The notes: a model not told the origin generated them from the letters alone. A DNA stretch of 64,000 nucleotides from Semisulcospira habei (GCA_036245525.1 BTPG01000007.1:166370976-166434975), one strand, 5' to 3'; positions 23,803-35,674 are shown, counted from the stretch's first letter. A program made the numbers and translations.

Positions 23803-24230
23803 TTTTTATTATTATTTATTATTACATGGTATTTATATGGCGCATTTCTCATATTTATAATATAACTCAATGCGCAGAATGTAGCCGCGAACTGAACCCA
23901 ACAAGCACGCTCACGTGAATCACGCGCATTCACTCACACACTGTACGTAAACACAGAACATTCACGTGGTGCTAAGGGCAAGCTCAAGCGAGCTACTGAA
24001 GTTGTTTTTGGAAATCTTTTGTATTTGAAATTTTATTAAGTTGGCTGAAACTGATACCAAAGTGGAGGGGGAGGAAGAGCCGGAGTACCCGGAGAAAGAA
24101 CCCCCGACGGTCCGCCCGAATTGACGGTGACACTTACTAGAGGAGAAAAGTCCGACGCCGGAACCCGGAATCGAACCTCGCACCTTTTAGCATTGGTGGC
24201 AGGCGCCTTAACCACTGCGCCACGGACCGT
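23803..24230 (-). mobile_element. Full-length tRNA-derived SINE
   Basis: On the minus strand the head has a pol III A box (TGGCGCAGTGG, 24222-24212) and B box (GGTTCGATTCCGG, 24177-24165), as in a tRNA. A conserved body follows, then a 3' end (about 23876-23822) with TGCGCATTGAGTTATATTAT and GAGAAATGCGCCATATAAAT, and an ATT-rich tail. That 3' end is the same as the CR1-like LINE end at 58529-58584. Confidence 0.9.
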
Positions 24231-24817
24231 GCCTCGGGCACACTGGGTTAAATGTTTCACCATTCACAGGGTTGGGGGGGGGTGCGGAAGGATGGGGGGG
24301 GGGGGGGGCGGGGAGGGGAGGCGGGGTGTGGGGGGAGGGGGTCTTTAATGTTGCTTCACCATTCAAAGGGGGAGGCGGGGAGAGGGAGGGGCGGGGTGAA
24401 AGAGGCTTCGAATACCGGCGTATCTCACAATTTACGTTCAATCCGAAGAAACCATCACCGTGCACGTATTGTGTAGGGCGCCTTTGCTATGGAGTCCCGT
24501 GAGAGCATTTTCTTTTTCATTTGTTTTTAAGAAGACCCATCAATTTTCTTCGTTGAAACTGGTTGTCAGGCATTATCAAGGCACGGAGCATCCTACATGA
24601 TAGCGGCGAAATTAAGTCTGGCGGGCGCATAATCAAATCTTTGACGCAAGGGAGGTAATCGTTAAAACAAGGGAAGTAACTGTTTACGCCGCGTCGCCTC
24701 CCTTCCTCTCTTATATCTAAAGATACACGTGCGGTTAACAGCCGTAGGTTTTGTAAACCCTAAAACTTCCTGCATGCGCGAAGCAGAGATGTGCGTATCA
24801 TTATTTGTGCGCGGGTC
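24231..24817. other. Unassigned, G-rich
   Basis: Runs of G and GGA repeats (24274-24400) with a near-duplicated segment (about 24270-24345 and 24358-24400). No gene. Confidence 0.4.
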
Positions 24818-24887
24818 CACACTGGTTGTTTCCTTTGATTCGCGCAACCGCTGATGCGGTAGCGAATCAAGCTAGACAACCAGTGTG
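24818..24887. repeat. Group J hairpin
   Basis: CACACTGGTTGTTTCC...GATTCGC and GCGAATC...AGACAACCAGTGTG around ACCGCTGATGCGGT. Imperfect inverted repeat. Confidence 0.75.
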
Positions 24888-25048
24888 TTGCTTGTCTTGA
24901 CCGCGGTATGGCCTGGAGTCGTTAGATCATCACAGACAAGGACAGATAGAACAAAAATCTGGTTGTTGTAGTATGCATAGGCTTGTTCTGTGGAGGCTAA
25001 AAAGCAATTACTGTTACAGAAATTGTATTCATGCTTACGGCTGCGTCA

Positions 25049-25114
25049 GCATGAGACATAGATTCTTATGAGTCCCTGCGGATGCAGGGACTCATAAGAA
25101 TCTATGCCTCTTGC
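25049..25114. mobile_element. Group C hairpin, divergent
   Basis: 66-bp stem GCATGAGACATAGATTCTTA to AAGAATCTATGCCTCTTGC. The tip CCCTGCGGATGCAGGG differs from the standard CCCCCGCA, with compensating changes on both arms. Confidence 0.8.
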
Positions 25115-25257
25115 AGATGGGACGGACATCTGTCTCATGCTTTGAAGATGTTATATGTAGAATAATAAAACGAAGAACAGAAGTATTATATATATAGCCT
25201 ACATGTGTATTCACCACACCCATGAGCGGGCTGCATCACTGACTCCGACGGGCTGCA

Positions 25258-25337
25258 TTAACTCATTCGAGACGTGCCGCCTCCGGATACGCGCCTTATG
25301 CCGCGTATCCGGAGACGGCAGGTCTCGAATGAGTTAA
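25258..25337. mobile_element. Complete group E TTAA element (72 bp)
   Basis: TTAA at 25258-25261 and 25334-25337. Ends CTCATTCGAGACGTGCCG and CAGGTCTCGAATGAG. Arms contain CTCCGGATACGCG and CGCGTATCCGGAG, so nearly the whole element is one hairpin. Confidence 0.9.
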
Positions 25338-25681
25338 CTGGTTAGTTTATTCAGACTGATCTTTTAAGCAGGTAGGGGTCAAGGCTTGTACCGCATTTCT
25401 CAGAGTCTCCCCTCCATTCTCCCCCCTCCCCACCGCCCTATTTTCATCTCCTTACATCTACCGCCCCCAACATCTCGTCGAGTCACTCCCGTCTTCCACC
25501 CCGAAATCCGGACGGTGACCCACAAGCTGGAGTAGGCCTATAGAAGTGCGTTTTCAGTATATCTATCAATGTACAATATGCCTTTCTTCTAATCACAGTA
25601 AAACAAGATATTGTCGTAATTTACAGTGACGAGATGAAGAAAAAACAACTATCAGAACATAGGGCCTGACGATTGTGTTTT
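25338..25681. other. Unassigned
   Basis: C-rich then AT-rich; no gene or repeat recognised. Confidence 0.35.
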
Positions 25682-25876
25682 GACTACATGCAAATCCGCT
25701 GCGCCACCACGTGCGCGCTACCGCATCTAGCTCATTTCATAGTACAGTTGCCGGTATTATAAATTGAGTCGGCTAGATGCGGTAGCGCGCACGCGGTGGC
25801 GCAGCGGATTTGGCAATTGCGTTATGAATTCAGTTAGATGCGGTAGCGCGCACGCGGTGGCGCAGCGGATTTTGCA
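25682..25876. repeat. Group I hairpin with one arm duplicated
   Basis: A left arm (AAATCCGCTGCGCCACC...CTACCGCATCTAG, about 25690-25732) is followed by two direct copies of its complement (about 25774-25810 and 25837-25872), each starting AGATGCGGTAGCGCGCACGC. Confidence 0.85.
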
Positions 25877-28078
25877 TTTAGTCAAAGCACCATCGTCAGG
25901 GCCCTTTCTTATGTGTCAGAACTGATTGATTTAAATCGTGAAAGCGCATACCTCGTCCCCAGCCTGAGGGTGAGGTGACCCAGGTGGGACCTCTCCACTC
26001 CCCAAGTCTCCAGCACCCACCCCTTCACTTACTCTGTCACTGCTTCCTAAAAGAACTGAAAACTTTCAACGTGCAACGGACATGAAAATTCGAGGGTTTC
26101 CGGCCAGAAGGTGCTATCTGTGATTTTTGGCTATTTCTACTTTTTGATATGGATGTGTTCGAAGAAAGAGTCAGCTATGCCCCTGAAGTGGAAATTTGTT
26201 AATCCTGTATGAATTGCTTAAGTTATTACATAAGACTTAAAACAGCTTTATCCAAGAGGCGGCGGGTAGTTCCGGCCAGAATGTCAGTGCTGTCTCTCAA
26301 TAGCACGTTTATGCCCGCACTGGCACTACCAATCGGATGTGTTGCAATGTCGTGCCAGAAAGTGCCATCACGCGATAGCACCGTATGGCAATACAGCTAG
26401 TGGGAGATGTGCGAATGAAATGGTATGCCATCTGGTTCTATGACACGATAAATCGTACTGGCAGGTCAGATGTCAGACAGGCTGTCTTCACACAAGCTAA
26501 TACAAACATGCCTTCAGCTGGTAGCACCAGAAACTGCGCTGATGCTGTCGTATTTTGTAAACATGCAACATCCTGTTTTGTCACCACTTAGTACTTCTAA
26601 CATGAAATGACTTTCATGGTATAATACCAGCACATTCATAGAAAACTTTGAAGAAGTAGAATATACAGAGCCAAGCTACTGCCGAAGTAGGTAAGACATT
26701 TTAGTATTGTCTTTACCTTGTATTATTATGCCCTTTTACGTTCTTATCAAGGACAAGGGGAGGATTCTTCTTCTTTCTCTTGTTATTTATGATTGTTATC
26801 ATCATTATAATTATTATTATTGTAGTTGTAAAATTCTGTTAAAAAAAAACGTAGCTAAATGTCCGCATGCGAACCGTATACTGACTGACAAGTGTAGCCT
26901 TTTAAACCATTTATGAAAAGTGTACCTTCAATCAATATTGACATGTACAGTGGGTGTTTATTTTCCTAGGTTAGTGCTCATGATGAGGGATTTCTGTTTG
27001 CTAAAAACAAACCATTTTTGCCTGAGGACAATGAATACTTTTTGTCTAGTAAACGAAACCACGCTAATTTTTTATTACAATTCTGATTTCAACTTTCTAC
27101 GTGCTCACGATGAAATCAGAAGTGATACCTGCTCTGCCGTCTTTGCTGACAACGTTTATCTAACCATGGCAGCTTCACTGTCAGGTGAAGCTGAAGCCAG
27201 TCTAGCTGACCAGACTGAGATAGACACAGAAGCAGCTGCTAATCCTGCTCCCGATGATGGCAATTCTAACGACAAAGCTCTTAATCCTGACCAAAAAGGT
27301 GACTGTCAAGCGTGTACAGTGCAGAGAAGAACCCAACGGAGAAAGACACATGCTTACAAAAGTCAGTTACAACACAATTTATTAATATTTCGGGTAAATA
27401 CCCTTCTTCAAAATAGACAAACAAACAAGTATGAAAAAAGTTGACGAAGGCATGCTAGTACCAGATAAATCTCATGCTTGCCCTAAAAATTGGACAGCAA
27501 GAGACATTACGCCATCCGTCATATCAGTCGTCCTACAAGTGATGTACCCAGAAGCACTTTTTTTGTTTTTTTGTTTTTGGCATCCTGTCTCGGAAGACAA
27601 TGGAGTATATGCGCTTGCTGGGTCAGTCACTGGAGTGACCTCTCCAGGGCGCAAGCCTGGGCAAAGTGTATGGAGATCATGGGGTGCCCAGTCGTCAAGA
27701 TCCCCCTCTCGGCCTCGCTGATGTATCCAAAGGAATGCAAAGCAGTACGTTTGGCACCAGTTTGGCTGCAGGAGCTGCCAGAACAGTGCGTGAATACAGG
27801 CAACTGTCTGCCTTCGGGGCTCCACTCCTGATTTGAAGGGTTTACTCCCCCACATTTGGCCGTTGGATCGAACCTGATCTCCTCCGTCCTCTAGCCGTTG
27901 GCTGTCAGAAACAGCTCATCCGCCTAGTGGTGCAATGTGAACACCATCCCCTCACCTCGGGGGTGAAGCACTAAAGATGAATTAATGCCAATGACCTCCA
28001 TCGAGAGACTTTGATGTCCTTAAAAAAGTGTCGCAAACGAACACAACGGGTGCACACAACAATTATATCCTGCATATT
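25877..28078. other. Unassigned, no supported gene
   Basis: AT-rich with short ATT tracts. A TCGAGGGTTTCCGGCCAGAAGG segment (26091) is an inverted match to 30340-30360 and may be a decayed repeat. 27560-27960 is GC-richer and SINE-like in texture but not identified. An open frame at 26920-27444 has an acidic S/A/D-rich stretch without recognisable domain. Confidence 0.35.
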
Positions 28079-28456
28079 TAATGATAATAATAATAAATCG
28101 GGTTCAAAGCGCCACAAACTGAACTCAGCACGCACTTTCTCGTGAAACATGCGCACTCACTCTGAAGGCAGACAGAGTACAAGACATTCATGTGGTGCAA
28201 ATGGTCCGGTATTGATGTTTCGGAAATTCTGATCGCTTGTATTTGAAATCATAAAGTGGCCTGAACCTGGCACCACAGTGTGTGTGTGTGGAGGAGGGGG
28301 GGGGGGGGAGGGGGCAAGAAAGAACCCTCGACAGTCCGCCCAAATTAACGGTGGCACTTACTAGAGGACAAAAGTCTGACTCAGTCCGGAACCGGGTATC
28401 GATCTTTGATCCTGTAATATTAAGGCATACGCTTTACCACTGCCCCACGGACCGCC
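28079..28456 (-). mobile_element. tRNA-derived SINE, full-length but diverged
   Basis: Minus strand: head GGTCCGTGGGGCAGTGG (A box, about 28453-28437), B box GATCGATACCCGG (28404-28392), body as in 23803-24230, then GGCGCTTTGAACCCG and a (TTA)n tail at 28081-28097. Confidence 0.85.
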
Positions 28457-29670
28457 CTATTTCACTATCTGAAGTCTCTCGATGTCAGTGTTCAGACTGT
28501 CATCATCTATTCTGACTGTTGTGTTGGTCAGCACTGCAATCAGTTCATCTAGCGGCCTTACATTACCCTTTTCGCACACTCTCAAATACACAGGCCGAGA
28601 TGCAGAAGATTTTGGAGTCCGGACACACCAGATGGAATGTGATTTAATGCGTTCTGTATCACACCCTGTGCAAAAAAATACAATCCAATAAATACACCGT
28701 CCGGTTGGGACATAGCTTTGTGCATGGTACGACGTGGTAAACCTCACCCTGTGATCCCAAGGAAGCACAGCCAGGTCTTTGACTTCAAGCACTAGGTCAT
28801 CAAACCGCAAAACAAACTGACAGTGAAGGCCGGAGAGTCAACTGGTTCCAGATCTGCTGCATTTAAACTCTCCTAAGTAGATGAATGCATCATGCAGTTC
28901 AAATGTGATCTGAATGAAGAAAGGTTCTCCACATGATTGGGTCCAGCGGTAGAAGGGGATGATCATAACCACCCCTGAAACTTCCTTCACTTCACTGTAC
29001 AGTGGCAAGCTTTCAAGGTCTCACGTTAAAAATGCTGACCTTTCTCTCTTTGCTCATTTGGTGTAATCCCCAAGAAACATCATCCAGGCTACAGATACCT
29101 TCCAGTGTTCCTAGGACGCCCCTGATGTCAGCGACACCGACTCGGAATAATAGTGCCAGTTTGTGTGCTGCAGTCCAGTTTGAGCAATGGATAGAAAATC
29201 CGACAGAACTGATTATTTTTAGAAACTTACTTGAACACCGAGATGCAAATGTAGATATGAGATAATAGTGTAATATCTGACATCTAGATGTGTGCGCCCG
29301 TCGTGTTCATTTGCCACCACGCAATGAATGCCTGTGGTCTTCTATGTGAAAAATGTTAATTTTAACCCTTTTCAATTATGCTTCCCCTGGGTTTAATTGA
29401 GGGATATACTATTAGTTGCAACACAAACAGCCCTGTGATTGAAACAGAGGCTAATGCAGTCTCGTTTATTAATATCAAACAATATTATTGTATGGGTTTT
29501 TAATTAAATAGATGTGACTTACATGTAAACTCATTATGTGACACCCGAAAGCTAAAGAAACTGTTTTCAGTGATCTGAAATGTATCACTTTTTAACAATG
29601 AAGAATGAGAAACCAGTCTGTGTCTGTTTGCTTCTCTCTCTATCTCTTTCTCTGCGTTTGAGAGTAATAA
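28457..29670. other. Unassigned, with one unexplained minus-strand ORF
   Basis: A 117-codon minus-strand frame (28810-28457) has protein-like composition, with several Cys and no low complexity. No domain was recognised and there is no start context or neighbouring exon to support it. The rest is AT-rich. Confidence 0.3.

Positions 29671-29672
<2 letters not shown>

Positions 29673-29748
<76 letters not shown>
29673..29748. repeat. (CA)n microsatellite
   Basis: Perfect CA array followed by a short (TG)n, which together form a hairpin-prone CA/TG palindrome (to about 29788). Confidence 0.95.
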
Positions 29749-29751
<3 letters not shown>

Positions 29752-29819
29752 ATGTGTGTGTGTGTATGTGTGTGTGTGTGTGTGTGTCATTGTGTGCCTC
29801 AGCTATCCATAACTCGTAA

Positions 29820-30586
29820 GTTAGACTGTAAATACAGGCAACATTCCACTTTGAAAATGTTTGTGAATGCGTGCCTGAAAGAGTTAGCGCCACTATAGAC
29901 TGTTTCAGCAGCAGTCAGTCAGCCCACCAGTAAACAAATAGCGAGCACACTAAAGTGTTACCTGCTGCTAGCATCCCCTGGCTCGCTGTACGACAGAGAG
30001 GGTAACTTCTATCTGTGCTAACGCTAGATGCCACCAGCTAGCAGCGACCTTTCACTGCGCTTTGGTGCCGATGCGACCTGCCAAAAGGTGCTATCAGTTG
30101 CCGAGAAAGAGTTCAATCGCGGCGTGCATAAACAAGCTTTTTAACACACATGTCATATCAGGTTACAATGACAGCAAACTAAGTCACTAAGCTATTAATT
30201 TTATACTGTCCAAGACAGAGAACACTCTGAATACTGTAGAATAATTAAATTTTCTTTAATACTGCATTTACATAACTTTATGAGACCTCAAACTTTCAAG
30301 CGCGATTTACTCAGTCGAAACTACTCTTTCATCAGATCGCACCTTCTGGCTGGAAACCCTCGAAATGTAGTAGCTGTGTGCACCCAGTCGACTTATATGA
30401 GTTTGTTCGCCCCGAATATCAGTGCCGACTTGCACCTCGATGCAAAAGTTACGCCTTGATTGGTGTGTTTCTGACACTTCCTGCATTCACACATCGGCTC
30501 GTCCTTTCTACAATAGAAACGAACTTCAGGCACTGAGAGTATTATGAAAATAACTTATCGCTCAGTCTTTCTGCAGTTAACCTTTT
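29820..30586. other. Unassigned
   Basis: No coding signal. GGTGCTATCAGTTGCCGAGAAAGAG (30086) and CACCTTCTGGCTGG (30346) echo sequence near 26100, possibly an old dispersed repeat. Confidence 0.35.
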
Positions 30587-30756
30587 GAGTCACGTAGGTA
30601 GCGGTTTTAGTCGCGATGATTCCTGCAGGAATAACGGCGGACATCCCGGCTGCAGGAATAACAACACTCGGACATCCTGCAGGAATAACAACACTCGGAC
30701 ATCCTGCAGGAATCATCGCGACAAAAAAAACCGCTACCGACAGCCAAAGGGGTTAA
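30587..30756. mobile_element. Group D TTAA element with internal triplication
   Basis: TTAA at 30587-30590 and 30753-30756. Ends CCTTTTGAGTCACG and CCGACAGCCAAAGGGG, with GGTAGCGGTTTTAGTCGCG arms. The loop carries three copies of TCCTGCAGGAATAAC spaced about 27-31 bp. Confidence 0.85.
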
Positions 30757-30806
30757 CTCATTCGCAGCCTGCCACATCCGGATGCGGCTGGCAGCGAATG
30801 AGTTAA
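30753..30806. mobile_element. 46-bp TTAA-flanked group E mini-element
   Basis: 30757-30802 is an almost loopless palindrome, CTCATTCGCAGCCTGCC to GCTGGCAGCGAATGAG, between TTAA at 30753-30756 and 30803-30806. The left TTAA is shared with the group D element. Confidence 0.88.
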
Positions 30807-31160
30807 AAGCCTGGCTCCATTTGAAGCTTCTTTGCGTGCTGGTATGTGATTTTGGACCTTCCGGCCTAGAGCTGTATGGCCACAATCAAAGATCGGCACT
30901 CAGCAGTGCTGAGGTTGTGCTGTTCAAGCTCGTGTTCGGTGCGATATATGATGAGGGGCCTGTCTCCCACAGGCAAGGCCACACTAATGACTTGGATATC
31001 CCCATTAAATAACACTGATCCATGCACCTGACCTTTTACTGAGTTACACGATAGGTCAGTATTGCCGTTATTTGTCAAAAGCCATTATGTCCATTTCTGA
31101 GAAAACGAGAAAGCGAGGCTTTTGCCATGACAGTCCGGCAGACTATTGTAGCCGTATTAG

Positions 31161-31482
31161 CTCATTGGAGACGCGCCATAGGGAATTGAGACGCGCCATA
31201 GGGAATTGAGACGCGCCATAGGGAATTGAGACGCGCCATAGGGAATTGAGACGCGCCATAGGGAATTGAGACGCGCCATAGGGAATTGAGACGCGCCATA
31301 TTGAATTGAGACACACCATATTGAATTGAGACGCGCCATAGGGAATTGAGACGCGCCATAGGGAATTGAGACGCGCCATAGGGAACTGAGACGCGCCATA
31401 GGGAATTGAGACGCGCCATAGGGAATTGAGACGCGCCATAGGGAATTCGCCGCGTATCCGTGTACGGCACGTCTCCAATGAG
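31161..31482. mobile_element. Group E element expanded by a minisatellite
   Basis: Ends CTCATTGGAGACGCGCC (31161) and GGCACGTCTCCAATGAG (to 31482) are group E inverted termini. TTAA flanks have mutated (TTAG, TACC). The left terminus has been amplified into the array at 31168-31447. Confidence 0.8.
31168..31447. repeat. 20-bp minisatellite, 14 units
   Basis: Unit GAGACGCGCCATAGGGAATT. Fourteen consecutive copies, nearly identical. Two units (about 31288-31327) have CATATTGAATT, and one also has ACACACC. Confidence 0.95.
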
Positions 31483-31682
31483 TACCTTCAGAAGCGCGAA
31501 GAACATCAGTGTTTTATCAGGCACTACCCTGCGATTTCACTGACGATGCATCACTACTCACTCGCACGCCGGACACAATCATTCGGCAAAATCAAATGCC
31601 AGAGTGAATGTTCCTGTACCCTTTAATGGCGGTTTGCCCTTTTGTGACGGTGTCCGCGCCAGGGCAGGCTCATTATTTTGTG

Positions 31683-31738
31683 CGGGTCTGTGATTCGGAC
31701 CTGACGGCTTGGAGCCGTAAGGTCGAAAATCACAGACC
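31683..31738. repeat. Group H hairpin
   Basis: GGGTCTGTGATTCGGACCTG...GGCT and AGCC...GGTCGAAAATCACAGACC, 3-bp loop. Weaker relatives at 12454, 30845, 42030 and 46517. Confidence 0.75.
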
Positions 31739-31936
31739 TGCACACAGTTTTATGAACTGTTCAGACTGGCGGGAAAGTCTAATGGCAGCTTTGCATCCAG
31801 CTGCATTCGAGAAATTCCTGGCGGGTAGAATAAATAATTTAGGACGGACAGTTGGCTAGAGGTGTCTAGAGCATCCATTTTCAGATTCGAGACAGACGCC
31901 TATCTTCTCCTATCCGCTGCCTCCTCCTCCCCCCCC

Positions 31937-32037
<101 letters not shown>

Positions 32038-32356
32038 TTCGGGCGGTCATTACCTTCGCCCCCTATATCCCCTCCAAGCAGTAATGTCCGTCAGGCCGAG
32101 TTGTTCCAGTTAGATAAGATAAGATAAGATACTGTTTATTGCCATTTGCCTTAAGAACATAAAGCATAGGAATGTGTGTTGGTGTCGTTACAATTACAAA
32201 CATCACAGTAAAAAAAAAACAACCCACACAAACAAAAAAACAACCAATCAATACTCTATCACACAAATCCAATGCCCTACACACCCTGTAAAAACTTTAA
32301 AACTAAGCAACTAATATCACAAATCAATACATACCGTACACATCCACGCTCATCTT

Positions 32357-32506
<150 letters not shown>

Positions 32507-32941
32507 CTATTAATCTAGGCAATCGAAATTAATTAAAGGTATATCGTTTAAGAAGAAACCAGAATATCTTAGAGTAAATGTCACTAATTTAGTGATCACA
32601 GTTTGAAGTAAAACTGGTTAATATATATCATAAGACTAGGCTAATACTGATATACACTATTCTCTCAACCGTTGGGGGCGCACCCTGCCGGGGGAGGAGA
32701 CTCATGGAGTCAGCTCGACCAAACACCACCAGCAGCCAAAGGGATATTTGATCAGTGTGCTGTGCGTAGTTCTACGTATAGGTTTATGAAGCAAACCAGT
32801 CAAGAAAACGTCCTTTGGTCGACATCGGCCTTGGTTGGCAAAAAGGATTTTACACTTGTAGTGTGCCCCAGCCAACCAACCAACCAACCCATCCCCCCCC
32901 CCCACCCCCACACACACCACCCCGTGTTTTCGAGTCGGACT
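32507..32941. other. Unassigned
   Basis: No coding signal. A short CCAA array and C run at about 32870-32895. Confidence 0.35.
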
Positions 32942-33155
32942 TTAACTCATTCTACCCCAACACCGAAATCCCCAAATTTTGCCGTTGTCCTCTTAAGACT
33001 GCATTGCAGTGCAGGACACAGATCGACCGTGATAGTTCAAGGGTGATGCCAGAATAGCTTGGCGCCCATAGGCGCCAAGCTATTCTGGCATCACCCTTGA
33101 ACTATCATGGTGGATCATTATCTTGCTGTGGTGTGTCTGGGGTAGAATGAGTTAA
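32942..33155. mobile_element. Group A TTAA element
   Basis: TTAA at 32942-32945 and 33152-33155 around 206 bp. CTCATTCTACCCC ends, GCTTGGCGCC palindrome, same orientation as 12615. Confidence 0.9.
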
Positions 33156-33338
33156 CAGAGTCATAGTAGATCATCTAGTAGAACCCATAATGTAAACACC
33201 TTGCGTCTTGTCGTGAGTCGCGTTCTTGCATAGTCAAAATTTGCACTGGCTCAAAATATTTGCGGTCGTTATCTCCGCTCTGGTAACTCTCTGTAACGCT
33301 TTGAAACACGTTTGATACGCTTGCAAGTGACGCAGATG

Positions 33339-33462
33339 GGGTCAGCTACATGAGCGAGCATACATCCTGCGCAAAGCACTAAGCAAGCGGAGCACCCGCT
33401 ATAGCGGAGCACTTTGCTTGAGTAGCTTGCGCAGGACTAAGCTCACTCATGCCAACTGACCC
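33339..33462. repeat. Group G palindrome
   Basis: GGTCAGCTACATGAGCG to CTCATGCCAACTGACC, tip GCACCCGCTATAGCGGAGC. About 124 bp, less perfect than 7256-7375. Confidence 0.8.
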
Positions 33463-33570
33463 TAGTCGAAATGACCTTCGAATGAATGGACACGCTGTGA
33501 AATACCACATGGGATTGAAACTTTTGCCCCTTATTCATAGATTTGTTCTGGTTTGAAGGTGTTACAAGTT

Positions 33571-33694
33571 TTAACTCTTTCCCAATGCGCAAAAGGCCAT
33601 CGGGCCGACGCCATCCGCCCACCGCTGGCCCGCGCACGGCCTTGCGTGGGCCAACGGCGGCTGTCGTCGGCCCGATGGCCTCTGCGCACTGGGT
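33571..33694. mobile_element. Group F TTAA element
   Basis: Left TTAA (33571-33574), CTCTTTCCCAATGCGC; right GCGCACTGGG, with the flank mutated. Arms share AGGCCATCGGGCCGACG and complement. GC-rich, unlike its surroundings. Confidence 0.8.
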
Positions 33695-34049
33695 TCTCAG
33701 TGCATCATTAGTGATCTCAGCAGCAAGACGTATTTTGCCGCGATTTGGCGAAAGTCAGGATGTCTATTTTTGAGTGAAAAGCGATATTTTCATTGCTACA
33801 CAATGAAAATCTCTTCCCTCAAGAATGGACTATCGACAATCTGGCCGGCTTTCGCCAAATAACGACAGTGGTTGTGGAAAATGAACCTGACTTTTTCACT
33901 TTTTGTGCGAATGCGCTGAATAGATGAATCAGTGCTTATCAGTAGTGGTTGGCAGACGTATGGCGGACCTCAGTGCACTGATTAGTGAATTGAGTGTCAG
34001 TATTGTTGCGAAATTGAGCGTTTGAATATTATTTACATTGCTTCGTGCT
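33695..34049. other. Unassigned
   Basis: An imperfect inverted match (GATTTGGCGAAAG...CTTTCGCCAAAT, 33743-33861) is the only structure seen. Confidence 0.4.
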
Positions 34050-34264
34050 TTAACCCATTCTACCCCATCAGCGAAATCCTCAAATGTTGCCGTTGTCCTC
34101 TGAAGACTGCATTGCAGTGCAGGACACAGATCAGCCATGATAGTTCACGGGTGATGCCAGAATAGCTTGGCGCCCATAGGCGCCAAGCTATTCTGGCATC
34201 ACCCTTGAAACTATCATGGTCGATCCTTATCTTGCTGTGGTGTGTCTGGGGTAGAATGAGTTAA
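34050..34264. mobile_element. Group A TTAA element
   Basis: TTAA at 34050-34053 and 34261-34264 around 207 bp. Ends CCCATTCTACCCC and GGGGTAGAATGAG; standard palindrome. Confidence 0.9.
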
Positions 34265-34773
34265 TTGTTTCTCGGACTGACGTTCTGTATTGACTGTTTC
34301 CCGCATAGTTTTGTTTCACGAATAGCCGGGCCACATGACTGCGCCCATCACTGACTGTCAGTACTTGTGTGCGCAGTCGCCGGGAAACACGTAACATTTT
34401 GAACTGTCGTCTGCCTTAAATTTTAGCCGGCAGTCGGCGAAATGGATGTGAATGTTAATGTGACAAAATCGTAAATTTTATTGGACTTTTGTGACTGCTA
34501 GTATTAGCATTGCCTTTGAGTGTTTCATTTCGTCTCGCCATTGTGCCTTTTCGGACATCAAGGGTTGCTTTTTTCGGTGTGTGTTCCGCGGAAACTTGGA
34601 ACCGAGTCACTGTCACATTTTTGTTGACTGTCAAACAAGGTAATGGTTGATTAGACTACTTTGACAAGGCAAGCGAATTGATTTTGTTCAAATAAATTTC
34701 AACAAATGTGTGCTGGCCGGGTCTGTGATTCTGGACTTTACGGCCCCATAATGATTATTGTGAGTAGCTGCTG
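34265..34773. other. Unassigned
   Basis: No gene or clear repeat, apart from a group H fragment (GTCTGTGATTCTGGAC, about 34724). Confidence 0.35.
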
Positions 34774-35020
34774 TTAATCCATTTAGCCCCGAGTCCCTAC
34801 AGTGGGAGATCGATTGACCATGATAATTCAAAGGTAGTGCTAGATGGCACTACCCTTAAATTATCATGGTCAATCCATCTCCTGCAAGTGTTACATAGTC
34901 ATTAGGCAACACCTCCAAAATTTGAGAAATGGGACCTTGTGCAGAAGATCTTCGTAACTGCCTCTTGCTGACTCTATTTTGTATCTATTCTCCTTGTACG
35001 GCTGGGGCCCTTTGGCGCTG
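34774..35020. mobile_element. Group B element joined to a group C remnant
   Basis: TTAA (34774-34777), CCATTTAGCCCC. Short palindrome AATTCAAAGGTAGTGC...GCACTACCCTTAAATTATC lacking the GCTTGGCGCC tip. At about 34940 it passes into the right half of a group C element (TGCCTCTTGCTGACTC). Confidence 0.7.
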
Positions 35021-35339
35021 AATTAAATACAGATTTTACGAACGCAACCTGCGTCCAGTGAGGCAGGGAAGGGGAGAAAAACGTGTGCAAGCTTACTGTA
35101 TGGAACACACGCTTGTTGGGCGCACACTTCCGGCTGTCCTGATGAAAAGTGCAGGGGGGGGGGGGGGGCAGGGGGGGGGGGGTAGATCGTATGCCCACAG
35201 ACAAACACAATTGGATTTGTCTATCAATCTTCCATGTACCAAGATTGACAGAAAGCGTTAGATAAGTACATGCAGTAAGTAACACGGCTACACACAGAGA
35301 GACACATGCATTGCGCAGGCACACGTTCTTTCAGTTTGA

Positions 35340-35347
35340 TCTAGGTC

Positions 35348-35446
<99 letters not shown>

Positions 35447-35542
35447 CACACAGACACACACACACACACACAGACACACACACACACACACGCACACACA
35501 CACAGACAAACACACACGCATACACACACGCATACACACACC
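35340..35542. repeat. (CA)n microsatellite with CGCA/CAGA variants
   Basis: CA array of about 100 bp followed by interrupted variants. Confidence 0.95.
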
Positions 35543-35674
35543 GCACTCAGTCTGACATCTACAGTCACCCAGGTACGTAACCGCCAAACGGCCTCTTTCT
35601 TTGTAGGCATTTCTAAATATTTACATCCCTCTTTCCTGCATCTCAAAGCACCAAGATTGTATTTGTCTTAGAAA

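Noticed and set aside
23803..24230. Functional tRNA gene at the SINE head
   Set aside because: A and B boxes are present but the 3' half has no acceptor-stem match and runs into the SINE body.
26920..27444. Possible 174-codon plus-strand gene
   Set aside because: No domain, no splice partners, and its ends are AT-rich non-coding in texture.
28457..28810. 117-codon minus-strand protein gene
   Set aside because: Composition is plausible but no domain, exon partner or promoter could be shown; left as unassigned.
31168..31447. CRISPR-like array
   Set aside because: Units are contiguous with no spacers and the genome is eukaryotic.
31143..31524. Three overlapping minus-strand frames with a 20-residue repeat
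   Set aside because: They are translations of the 20-bp minisatellite; the same repeat appears in every frame.
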